Positions 21,360 through 27,794 of a stretch of 28,681 nucleotides of DNA are shown here, in pieces. Location: the IMG/VR virus record IMGVR_UViG_3300044712_000561, positions 1 through 28,681 of that record; one strand, 5' to 3'. The stretch comes from a virus. The notes under the pieces were generated by a model, which was not told the origin of the DNA, did no database searches, and worked only from the letters and a program-made list of their open reading frames with translations. The translations under genes were made by a program, and so were the position numbers. Positions within the stretch are counted from its first letter, which is position 1. Every line of letters starts with the position of its first letter.

Positions 21360-21454
21360 CTTTTCGATTCCTTTGTCTGACTCAGCATTTTCACGGGGTT
21401 GTCACCGCTCATCCATTCGTGTGATTGAATGACCTGCTTTAGACCGCTTGGCAT
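21356..21454 (-). CDS. First gene of the minus operon, 32-aa micropeptide
   Basis: ATG 21454 has AGGA six bases upstream, and the TGA overlaps the next start by ATGA. The peptide contains GLKQVIQSHEWMSGDNPVKM and is highly charged. Its position at the head of the operon, immediately after a hairpin array, is like that of a leader peptide. Confidence 0.5.
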   Translation of the reverse strand: MPSGLKQVIQSHEWMSGDNPVKMLSQTKESKR

Positions 21455-21467
21455 TTGGATTCCTGAC

Positions 21468-21558
21468 CCGCTTATCAGCGGCACCGGCCTCTTTCGAGGT
21501 TGTCGGCTGGTCCCGGCCTGAGAGTCATCTGCTCTCGATTGAGCGGTCTTTCACCGCT
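21468..21558 (-). promoter_or_regulatory. Array of four hairpins in the early-operon leader
   Basis: Four hairpins lie in 91 bases. They are CCGCT/AGCGG (21468-21481), CCTC/GAGG with a GAAA loop on the minus strand (21488-21499), GAGAG/CTCTC (21520-21536) and AGCGGT/ACCGCT with a GAAAG loop (21542-21558). AGGCCGG occurs twice between them. They end 14 bases before the first ATG of the operon. The array could be an antitermination, stability or protein-binding leader. A 77-codon Arg/Lys-rich frame crosses it, but I do not trust that frame. Confidence 0.5.
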
Positions 21559-22014
21559 ACTGGCCTTGCGTGCTCTAGTGCGCTTCCCGCTTTCGAGCTT
21601 CGCCCGTGACTTTTCGGCGTCCGCCTTTCGCGTTTCCGCTATCGGCTCCCGGTTTTTCTTCGGTCTCTCCGGCGCGGTCCAAACTACCCGCAATCTTCGC
21701 TCTACCACCCGGCTTTCGGTTCGCGTTCCGGCCCACTTTCGCTTCTGGCCCTCGGTTCGCCCTCCCCGGCGAACGCAATCAATTTACGAAAGTTTTAAGA
21801 AATGTAAACATCTTTTTTCTGCAATTGGGCCGTTCAAGCGCAAACGCTTTCAATTCCAAAGCTTTACGGAGAGCGATTTTTCTTCCGCACACCGATTTTT
21901 CACCCTGTTTTTACGTCGAAACTTCGCGGCCAGCGCACTATTTAACCGCTCGCTGCCGGGCGTGCTGCTGAACTTTTCCGAAGAAAAGGCTTTTCTTTTC
22001 TGAGCGGGCAGGCT
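21559..22014. other. Divergent intergenic control region
   Basis: No gene is convincing here. From 21570 to 21780 the minus strand is purine-rich, with many GCGAA and CGAAAG words. Frames of 67 and 77 codons on the minus strand and 121 to 167 codons on the plus strand all overlap this biased stretch and look like composition artefacts. Around 21780-21825 the sequence is AT-rich, and TTTACA with AAATTG 17 bases on (minus strand) is a possible promoter for the leftward operon. Confidence 0.45.
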
Positions 22015-22020
22015 TTTAAT
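22015..22020 (+). promoter_or_regulatory. Possible -10 box for the folded RNA
   Basis: TTTAAT lies about 7 bases before the expected RNA start (near 22027) and 11 bases before the first pairing base at 22031. The -35 position holds only TTTCTT, so the promoter is weak or uses another factor. Confidence 0.35.
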
Positions 22021-22026
22021 TCCCAC

Positions 22027-22204
22027 AGTTCCGCCTGTTGGACCGGGCGAAAGAGAAGTCATGCAGAACAAAATTCACAACATCGAATTTAGGTTCCCGC
22101 GCTGCGGAGAGGCTTCGTGCCATCCTCCACACCGACTTCTCTCGGTGGTCCAACAGAAGCGGGCAATCGAAGACCGGAGTGGCGAAAGTCGCTCCGGTTT
22201 TTTT
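22027..22204 (+). ncRNA. Candidate small RNA or attenuator leader, about 178 nt
   Basis: Long-range pairing closes the element. CCGC (22031-22034) pairs with GCGG (22159-22162), TGTTGGACC (22036-22044) with GGTCCAACA (22147-22155), and AGAGAAGTC (22052-22060) with GACTTCTCT (22134-22142). A GGAG/CTCC hairpin lies near the tip. A perfect terminator follows at once. The gene at 22248 starts only 44 bases after the T run. So this is either a free-standing structured RNA or a leader that attenuates the initiator gene. I do not recognise a named family. Confidence 0.6.
22173..22204 (+). terminator. Strong intrinsic terminator before the initiator gene
   Basis: ACCGGAGTGGC (22173-22183) pairs along all 11 bases, with two G-U pairs, with GTCGCTCCGGT (22188-22198) across a GAAA tetraloop. 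Seven T follow. It ends the transcript that carries the folded RNA, and read-through would be needed to express the plus-strand operon from that promoter. Confidence 0.92.
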
Positions 22205-22247
22205 CCGTCTACCTGTTTACAAACTCCACATCATTGAAAGGAAATCC

Positions 22248-23006
22248 ATGAACAAAACCAACCGCGTCGAAGGAACAATCCGCCACACCGTCGGCGAACG
22301 CAAAGGCGACGGCTTCACGATGATTCCTCACGACATGACAAACGATTCATCCCTTTCGCTCGCTGCCAAGGGACTACTCCTTTACATGCTCAGCAAGCCC
22401 GACGGATGGAAGCTGCGCGTGGCGGACGTTGCCAAGCGTTGCAACAACGGGGAAGCATCCATCCGTTCCGCCCTGAAGGAGCTTCGGATGACCGGGTATG
22501 CCCACTACGCCCGCCCGGCCCACGTCGGCGAGCCGGGCGTGTGGAGATTCTGCGATTGGCCTGAATTCGCCGTCATTGCGGAAACCGCCATGACGGAAAC
22601 CGTGATGACGGAAACCGCTACGCTTAGTAAGAATGAGGATAGCAATACGGAGGGTAGCAAAAAAGATTTGAGCAAAAAGACTAAAGAGACGGGCAAGCCC
22701 GATGCCGCGGCTTTGAATTCCAACCTTTCGGAAATTCCGAAGACTTCAATCGAAGATTCCCTGCCTTCAAAAGCGAAGCGTCATTTTGTTCCGCCTGTAA
22801 TTCGCTACACCCGGCAGCAGGTCAATGATGCCGTGGAATCTCAGGGGTGCGTCAACATCATCAACCATAAGCCGCAGCTTTTCGAGGAGTTGAAAGCTTT
22901 CCAGTTTCGAGACCGCTACGGGAATCCGATTCGCAATCTCGACGGTTACGTCAACGGTTTGGAGTTCAAAATCGAGTCAGCTAAATCTGCGAAATTTCGA
23001 CGGTAA
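22248..23006 (+). CDS. Winged-helix phage replication initiator, lambda O-like
   Basis: ATG 22248 follows GAAAGGAAATCC; the long upstream extension lies in the folded RNA. Residues 22-88 form a winged-helix domain: GFTMIPHDMTNDSSLSLAAK, GLLLYMLSKPDGW, then VADVAKRCNNGEASIRSALKELRMTGY. This is the pattern of phage replication initiators and regulators. A linker (residues 105-185) is Thr/Glu/Lys-rich and contains AETA-MTETV-MTETA repeats encoded by DNA iterons. The C-terminal part (TRQQVNDAVESQGCVN onward) may contact partners. It leads the rightward operon. Initiator function is inferred from domain and iterons. Confidence 0.75.
   Translation: MNKTNRVEGTIRHTVGERKGDGFTMIPHDMTNDSSLSLAAKGLLLYMLSKPDGWKLRVADVAKRCNNGEASIRSALKELRMTGYAHYARPAHVGEPGVWRFCDWPEFAVIAETAMTETVMTETATLSKNEDSNTEGSKKDLSKKTKETGKPDAAALNSNLSEIPKTSIEDSLPSKAKRHFVPPVIRYTRQQVNDAVESQGCVNIINHKPQLFEELKAFQFRDRYGNPIRNLDGYVNGLEFKIESAKSAKFRR
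22575..22690 (+). other. Candidate replication origin: three iterons and A-rich DNA
   Basis: Three 15-bp direct repeats occupy 22575-22619. Each contains a hyphenated dyad: GCGG-AAA-CCGC, ACGG-AAA-CCGT and CGG-AAA-CCG. An A-rich, GC-poor stretch follows to about 22690. Iterons with internal dyads next to an AT-rich segment inside the initiator gene is the lambda ori design. Only three copies are present, against four in lambda. Confidence 0.6.
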
Positions 23007-23029
23007 ACCACCAACCAAGAAAGGAACGA

Positions 23030-23296
23030 ATGACGATGAGAGAACTACTTGAAATCCATGCCGCCCCTCCGCGTGACGCTGGCGCTGCGCTCTCGCTGGA
23101 AATCAACCGCTGCCACCGGCTCATTGAAGAGCGGAGGAAAGCGATTGCGGAAGCGAACAATGAAGGGCTGGTGCTGTTCTGTGAATTGGGATTCACGCGC
23201 ATCGAGAACGAGTTGAAAAAAGCTGGCTTCGCCCTGATGACCGGCAACGTGGAACAAATCAAGACCGCTCTGGCGGCAATCAAGAAGGTAAAATGA
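23030..23296 (+). CDS. Small helical protein (88 aa)
   Basis: AAGAAAGGAACGA precedes the ATG. The protein is helical and charged (LEINRCHRLIEERRKAIAEA, then IENELKKAGFALMTGN) and ends in AAIKKVK. It could be a small coiled-coil partner. No family is recognised. It overlaps the next micro-gene by ATGA. Confidence 0.65.
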   Translation: MTMRELLEIHAAPPRDAGAALSLEINRCHRLIEERRKAIAEANNEGLVLFCELGFTRIENELKKAGFALMTGNVEQIKTALAAIKKVK

Positions 23297-23361
23297 AAGC
23301 TGAGAAACTCATCCTCATCAATCCCGGAAGCGATGCCTTCCGATTCTACAAACTGCCATGA
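23293..23361 (+). CDS. 22-aa micro-gene between two coupled genes
   Basis: The ATG overlaps the upstream TGA, and its own TGA overlaps the next ATG, giving ATGA junctions on both sides. The peptide MKAEKLILINPGSDAFRFYK plus LP is compatible with a real micropeptide, or it may serve only to carry ribosomes to the next start, which lacks its own site. Confidence 0.45.
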   Translation: MKAEKLILINPGSDAFRFYKLP

Positions 23362-23669
23362 CAAACATACTCGCAACCATCACGCTCGTCGTCACCACCA
23401 ACTGGATGACTGTGAGCATCACCAAGCCAGTAAGCGACCCATCCAGCGTCGTTTACGCCGTTAACCGTGTGGACACCCAAAATCAAATCGGCGCTCGCGT
23501 CACCAACACCGTGGCCACCGTTGTTTGGAAAGGAAAAACCAATCGCTTCGTCTTGGAGTCAACGGAGGTTTTCTTTCACGGCGACTTGTCACGCAGCATT
23601 CCTGTCGCAACCATCCCGCAAGACATGAAGGACGCAATCGACAACCGGCTTCATCTGATGACGCCATGA
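23358..23669 (+). CDS. Small protein with hydrophobic N-terminus (103 aa)
   Basis: The N-terminus MTNILATITLVVTTNWMTVS is hydrophobic but lacks a basic start and a clear cleavage site, so export is doubtful. The rest alternates short strands (VATVVWKGKTNRFVLESTEV) and ends MKDAIDNRLHLM. No family is recognised. Confidence 0.6.
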   Translation: MTNILATITLVVTTNWMTVSITKPVSDPSSVVYAVNRVDTQNQIGARVTNTVATVVWKGKTNRFVLESTEVFFHGDLSRSIPVATIPQDMKDAIDNRLHLMTP

Positions 23670-23679
23670 AAGGAAAACT

Positions 23680-23859
23680 ATGAGCGCAAGAAAATGTCCC
23701 CACACCAAAGACGACTGCCACGCTTGCGGTGAATGCCGCAAGAAGATTGCAGAACTCAACGCCGCGATTGACCGGCTGAACGCGATGATTGACAAGAAAC
23801 TGATGGCGAGTTACGCCGGGCATCCAGGGTATGCGCCGAAGAGAAAGGAATCGGAATGA
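23680..23859 (+). CDS. Cys-rich coiled-coil micro-protein (59 aa)
   Basis: ATG 23680 follows GAAAGGAAAACT. The sequence opens with CPHTKDDCHACGEC, a dense zinc-knuckle-like group of four cysteines and two histidines, followed by a helix (KKIAELNAAIDRLNAMIDKK). The TGA overlaps the next ATG. It probably binds zinc and may dimerise. Function is unknown. Confidence 0.65.
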   Translation: MSARKCPHTKDDCHACGECRKKIAELNAAIDRLNAMIDKKLMASYAGHPGYAPKRKESE

Positions 23860-24077
23860 CCTGCAATAATTGCGGTCGCAACCGCTGCCTGATTGACGGG
23901 CTGTGTGATGATTGCACCATCAAGAAGCATGGAACGCTGTTCCCTTGGTTGAACAAAAAGGCCGGGCAGGTAACCAACCCGCCCGGCCAGCACCCCATCA
24001 ACCAACCCACGGAAAAAAATCAAGGCCAGCGTTCGATGAACCGCTTGAACGACGGCAACCAAGAAGAAAGCCCATAG
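23856..24077 (+). CDS. Small zinc-ribbon protein, convergent overlap
   Basis: Four cysteines form CNNC...CDDC (Cys3, Cys6, Cys17, Cys20) at the very start, with one more between them, a compact zinc ribbon. The rest is a low-complexity Asn/Gln/Pro tail. The last 58 bases overlap the 3' end of the phosphatase gene on the other strand, so the tail may be less conserved than the ribbon. Confidence 0.6.
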   Translation: MTCNNCGRNRCLIDGLCDDCTIKKHGTLFPWLNKKAGQVTNPPGQHPINQPTEKNQGQRSMNRLNDGNQEESP

Positions 24078-24520
24078 CGTTCCGCCTCTTTCACCGCGGC
24101 GCTCGAGGACCAACCGCCGTCAATCCGGTAGCAAGCATTGACGACTCCGGTCCTGTCGCAACCGTGCTGGCAGTGAACAGCCACAGCACCTTGCGAAGAG
24201 CGGATGATCTGCAGGACGCGCCACACTTCAGCCTTTGAAGGTGCTGCAACGCCGCTCATCGGGACGTTCGTATAAACCATCCCCAACCGTTCGCACGCCT
24301 CGCGCTCGCCCGGCCAGCCGCCATCATCCCGCAGGTCAATGACCGTGCGGACGCCTTGCGAGTGCAGGAACTCCAACCCAAGCGCAGACGGCTGGCCGCA
24401 ACGCCACACGCGCCCGTCCACGCGGTCGAGGTTCGGCGTGGCATAGACCGGCGGGACGCCCCTCGGGGCAATGCAGCCAGCCAGCAGGACGGCAATGGCG
24501 AGACAATAGAGAGATTTCAT
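24020..24520 (-). CDS. Lipoprotein with dual-specificity/tyrosine phosphatase domain
   Basis: ATG 24520 has GGAAAG upstream. Residues 1-16 form a lipoprotein signal with lipobox LAGC (Cys16), so the enzyme should be membrane-anchored. The domain follows: WRCGQPSALGLEFLHSQGV, TVIDLRDDGG (59-68), MVYTNVPMSG and the P-loop HCQHGCDRTG (116-125) with catalytic Cys117 and Arg123. A general-acid aspartate is not obvious in the VPMSGVAAPS stretch, where many relatives carry one. It could dephosphorylate envelope or partner proteins. A lipid-anchored phosphatase at the end of a tail operon is unusual. Confidence 0.88.
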   Translation of the reverse strand: MKSLYCLAIAVLLAGCIAPRGVPPVYATPNLDRVDGRVWRCGQPSALGLEFLHSQGVRTVIDLRDDGGWPGEREACERLGMVYTNVPMSGVAAPSKAEVWRVLQIIRSSQGAVAVHCQHGCDRTGVVNACYRIDGGWSSSAAVKEAERYGLSSWLPSFKRFIERWP

Positions 24521-24522
24521 GG

Positions 24523-24924
24523 TCACCACTTTCCTTTTGGACATTTTTCAGTCGAGAGCCAGTGCTTGAGCTTGGAGCACGAACAAACTGTGCAATGCGG
24601 GATGACCGCGTTCATCCAATGCTCGCAACCTCGGCAGACTTCCAGCCGCTGATGGAACTGGACGGCGGTCACCACCGGGAAGCCTTCCGCTGCCCAAGCG
24701 GCGACGGCAGAACCGAAGTGTGAAATCATCTCCACCAACCCCGGACGCCGTTGCTCCGCTTGCGTGTTCTGATACTTCGCGCACAACCGCTCCCACACCG
24801 GCACTTCCAACAGCAGTTCCTTGCCATCCTCCGACCACACACCAGCGGATTCAACGTCCTCGAAATACCCGAGCGGACGTTGCCGCGCTCGCTCTTCAAG
24901 GTGATGGCGGGGGATGCGTATCAT
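24523..24924 (-). CDS. Cys-rich phage protein ending in CPKGKW
   Basis: ATG 24924 overlaps the upstream stop by ATGA. The 133-residue protein has a helical first part (MIRIPRHHLEERARQRPLGY) and a C-terminal zinc-binding module: CRGCEHW, HCTVCSCSKL and EKCPKGKW. A C-terminal C-x2-C...CP-x-G-K-W module is common in small proteins encoded after phage tail genes; the role is unknown. The phosphatase gene follows 2 bases later. Confidence 0.7.
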   Translation of the reverse strand: MIRIPRHHLEERARQRPLGYFEDVESAGVWSEDGKELLLEVPVWERLCAKYQNTQAEQRRPGLVEMISHFGSAVAAWAAEGFPVVTAVQFHQRLEVCRGCEHWMNAVIPHCTVCSCSKLKHWLSTEKCPKGKW

Positions 24925-25580
24925 GGGGCGAGGCAAGATTGCGGAAATGGTGCTGGGAGTCCGGCAGCTTCGGCCAGTGTGTAAAGCTGCTCCCATATTA
25001 TCTCCGTTTCATTCGTCCCCTTTGGCGTGGTTGGAAATACTGAATCCAATAGCGTCGGTTCAATCGTGATGATGGACTCAGAAGTTATCCGGCATGAAAT
25101 GTGTTCCTTGGTTGACGGTTGGGGGCCGGGGAAAATGCGTTCCCTCCATCTCCACAGAACATACGGAGTGTTGAGGGTATTCTCGATGCGCGACTTTGCC
25201 ACGTCGCAGCCCCGCCCAATCATTAGCAACGGATCGACGAAATAGGGCATCCCGTCGGTGTAATCCCTCGACCGCCTGATAAACGATTCAGGTCTCCAGA
25301 TTCCGACTGGGAATTGCGGCTGTAACACCGGGCAACAGTCATCCACCGGGTTCCCGGCGTGACCTGCATCGTAATCAACTGAGTCATATTGGTAGCGCAC
25401 GTAACCGTTTTCATACGGCTTGCCCATCAAGCATCCATGCACGCACCCATAAAATTCCGCGAAAGGCGGGAGCGCCCCATCCCAAAGACGGCTCCAAGAC
25501 ATCGTGTAACGCATCTTCCCGAAGTATTGACTCCCACAGCAACCGAACAAGGGAAGCCCCGATGAAGTTGAGCAAGGCAT
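24921..25580 (-). CDS. Late-operon protein of unknown function (219 aa)
   Basis: The frame begins 3 bases after the tail protein's stop. The sequence is rich in Cys, Trp, Tyr and Pro (GLPLFGCCGSQYFGKMRYTM, WSRLWDGALPPF), suggesting a compact secreted or virion-surface domain. A later ITSESIITIEPTLL segment is beta-like. Its position after a tail hub-like protein suggests a minor tail or receptor-related role, but no family is recognised. Confidence 0.6.
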   Translation of the reverse strand: MPCSTSSGLPLFGCCGSQYFGKMRYTMSWSRLWDGALPPFAEFYGCVHGCLMGKPYENGYVRYQYDSVDYDAGHAGNPVDDCCPVLQPQFPVGIWRPESFIRRSRDYTDGMPYFVDPLLMIGRGCDVAKSRIENTLNTPYVLWRWRERIFPGPQPSTKEHISCRITSESIITIEPTLLDSVFPTTPKGTNETEIIWEQLYTLAEAAGLPAPFPQSCLAP

Positions 25581-25583
25581 GAA

Positions 25584-27794
25584 TCAGTAAGGGTCAGACA
25601 TGATGACCATCGCCCGCTTGACGACGTTATTGACGCACACTTCGCACTCACGCACGTAAAGACTCTTACCGTTGCAGAGCGATGAATCAATCTCTACAGA
25701 ACCGTTTCCGGTCAAGACCAACCTGCCGCCCTCTTCCAAGGCTTGCACCAGCACTTTCTCGACCGGATCCGCGTCCTCCGCTGCGGCGAGAAGGTTCATG
25801 ACGCCCCGGTTGCTGCCTGCCGACACTTTGGCGACGGTCTTGCCCTTCCAATTTACGGATGCGCTTGGCGCAGCGCCGGTCCCGCCGTGCAACACCACGC
25901 CCGTGATCTTCGTCGTGTCGAGCGATGATTCCTTGCTCTGGATGACAAGGTTGTATTCGTTCGCCTCGCCCGGCGAGAGGTTGTCATTGCCTATGCCTTG
26001 GCTGCTACTGATGTCGCCGCCACCGGACGCTTTCGTGCCGTCGCCCATCGCCTCCGCGTTCACCCACTTGAGCGGGGTGCGGGAGATGCGGAAGAAATCC
26101 ACCAACTCAGCGACTCCAAGCCAGCGCGGAAGCCCGAAGTCCACGGACGTGATGCCGGTGTCATAGTTGACAGTCACTTTCTGGACGATGGCCCGCATGG
26201 TCGAGAACGTCGCCTCGCCCTTGCTTCCGAGAAGGTTCACGACGTTGCCCACGCGCACCTGCCCGGTCGGGAACTGCTCACGGATGACCAACCCGCCCTC
26301 GTAATAGACCTGACTGAGCGCCTGCTGGACCTGCTGCGCCAGCCCCACCGGAATTTCTTCCGCTGCCGTGACGCTCGTCGTGGTGGTGTAGCTGCCGGGC
26401 GGGCAGGTGGTGATTGTCGCCTCGAAATGGAACGCCCGGCCCGCCAGCGCACCGCTGCGTTGCTCGATGTCCATCCAAGCGTAGAATCGCACGCGCTTGA
26501 CGGCGTAAGTCCCGTTGTCGATGAGCCACTGCGGCACCTGCCCTTCCGTCACGCGATACCAGCCGGTCTTCACCTGCTCGCGGATATCGGGAGGCGTGAT
26601 TGCTCCGGTGTTCAATTCCTGACACGTCCAACCGGGCGAGTAGTATTTCCCGGCATCATACTCTTCCGGATTCAAAGCAACATCTTGGAAGTCGATTGCC
26701 GTTGCGTTGCTCTGGTCAATCTTCATGTCATCGCGCAAGGACGGGCAGCAGTCCTTCCACCAAGCGAGGACTGTAGGCGCAACGGCGATGCCGTAGAATT
26801 CCGAAGTCAGCGTGGTGACGGATGAGCCAGACATCACCACCGTCTGCGTCAGCGACCCGGCAAGGAGGTATTCGGATTTCAACCGCATCTTGGCGGCGTC
26901 CCAAGCGGAAGCGGGGTAATACTGGTGCGTCGTGGTCAACCCAACAATGTTTCCATCCACGGAATTGCTCGCCACGAACATCAGGTGGACAGCCGGGGTG
27001 ACGAGTGAGTTGCGGGGAGTCGGCGAAGCCGCGCTGATGTCCTCGCCGAGCGTCAGTGTGACGGCGGGCAGGTTCGCCCGGCGCTCGAAGTAGATGGAGG
27101 GCGGAACGGTCGAGTAATCGAACCGGCTGACGACATCCGGCGCTTTCTCCAAACCGATGCGAATCGCCTCCCAAACCTTGATGTCATGCTTCTGGACGGA
27201 AGGGATGTAGAGGTCGGTCGGTTCGACGGCTGTAGCTGCCTGCCCGAGTTGGATGCCCGCTCCCAATTCGCTTTGCAACCAATAGATGGCATCGTAAATC
27301 TGACGCCCCACGCTGATGAGCTTCGTGCCGGGCAAGTATGGGTAGCCACCGGGATAACCGGGTGCCGGGTCGCCGATGATGGTCGTCGTGTTGAAGAATA
27401 GACAGGCGAGCGTCGAACCCGCCGCGCTCGTGGAGATGCTGCTCCAATTCTGGTAAAACGTCGTCCGCTCAAGTAACATCCAAGCATTGACGCACTCATA
27501 ACGCTCGCGCACCTGCGAAGTCCCGTCCATCGGCGCGTAATCCAACACCTCACCGACGAACAAAATCTCCGGGTCGCCAGTCGGGTTTCCGGTCGCGTCC
27601 ACCTCGTAAGCGAGCAGTCGCACGGCATCACCGCTTGCTGCAATAGGCGCGTCAGTCAGCTTGATCTTGACGACGGTGAAACTCATCCTGTCCGCTCCAA
27701 GCGACATGAAGGAGCATTCGAGTGAGCCGTGTTCAACGCCCCAATCGCCGGGCAGCTTTGATGTTCCGTTGATTTCGAGAAACGCTTTTCTCAC
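25584..27794 (-). CDS. Phage tail protein, hub/baseplate-like
   Basis: The 736-residue protein starts with KAFLEINGTSKLPGDWG, then LAYEVDATGNPTGDPEILFV and GEVLDYAPMDG (residues up to 90), a beta-rich module seen in tail hub or baseplate proteins. Its middle is repetitive beta (LSQVYYEGGLVIREQFPTGQ, VRVGNVVNLLGSKGE). A segment near residue 570 (SVDFGLPRWLGVAELVDFFR) resembles ends of phage tail proteins. The C-terminus is a Gly/Ser linker plus a small beta domain. It follows the coiled-coil gene by ATGA. Exact tail position is inferred. Confidence 0.7.
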   Translation of the reverse strand: MRKAFLEINGTSKLPGDWGVEHGSLECSFMSLGADRMSFTVVKIKLTDAPIAASGDAVRLLAYEVDATGNPTGDPEILFVGEVLDYAPMDGTSQVRERYECVNAWMLLERTTFYQNWSSISTSAAGSTLACLFFNTTTIIGDPAPGYPGGYPYLPGTKLISVGRQIYDAIYWLQSELGAGIQLGQAATAVEPTDLYIPSVQKHDIKVWEAIRIGLEKAPDVVSRFDYSTVPPSIYFERRANLPAVTLTLGEDISAASPTPRNSLVTPAVHLMFVASNSVDGNIVGLTTTHQYYPASAWDAAKMRLKSEYLLAGSLTQTVVMSGSSVTTLTSEFYGIAVAPTVLAWWKDCCPSLRDDMKIDQSNATAIDFQDVALNPEEYDAGKYYSPGWTCQELNTGAITPPDIREQVKTGWYRVTEGQVPQWLIDNGTYAVKRVRFYAWMDIEQRSGALAGRAFHFEATITTCPPGSYTTTTSVTAAEEIPVGLAQQVQQALSQVYYEGGLVIREQFPTGQVRVGNVVNLLGSKGEATFSTMRAIVQKVTVNYDTGITSVDFGLPRWLGVAELVDFFRISRTPLKWVNAEAMGDGTKASGGGDISSSQGIGNDNLSPGEANEYNLVIQSKESSLDTTKITGVVLHGGTGAAPSASVNWKGKTVAKVSAGSNRGVMNLLAAAEDADPVEKVLVQALEEGGRLVLTGNGSVEIDSSLCNGKSLYVRECEVCVNNVVKRAMVIMSDPY

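Noticed and set aside
21500-22003. A 167-codon plus-strand frame and two minus-strand frames in the control region
   Set aside because: They follow a strong purine/pyrimidine strand bias, are Ser/Phe/Arg or Arg/Lys/Glu repetitive, and have no ribosome sites. I treated the stretch as non-coding.
22027-22204. Assignment of the folded RNA as 6S RNA
   Set aside because: Length and rod shape are similar, but I cannot identify the conserved central bubble, and 6S does not normally end in an intrinsic terminator hairpin.
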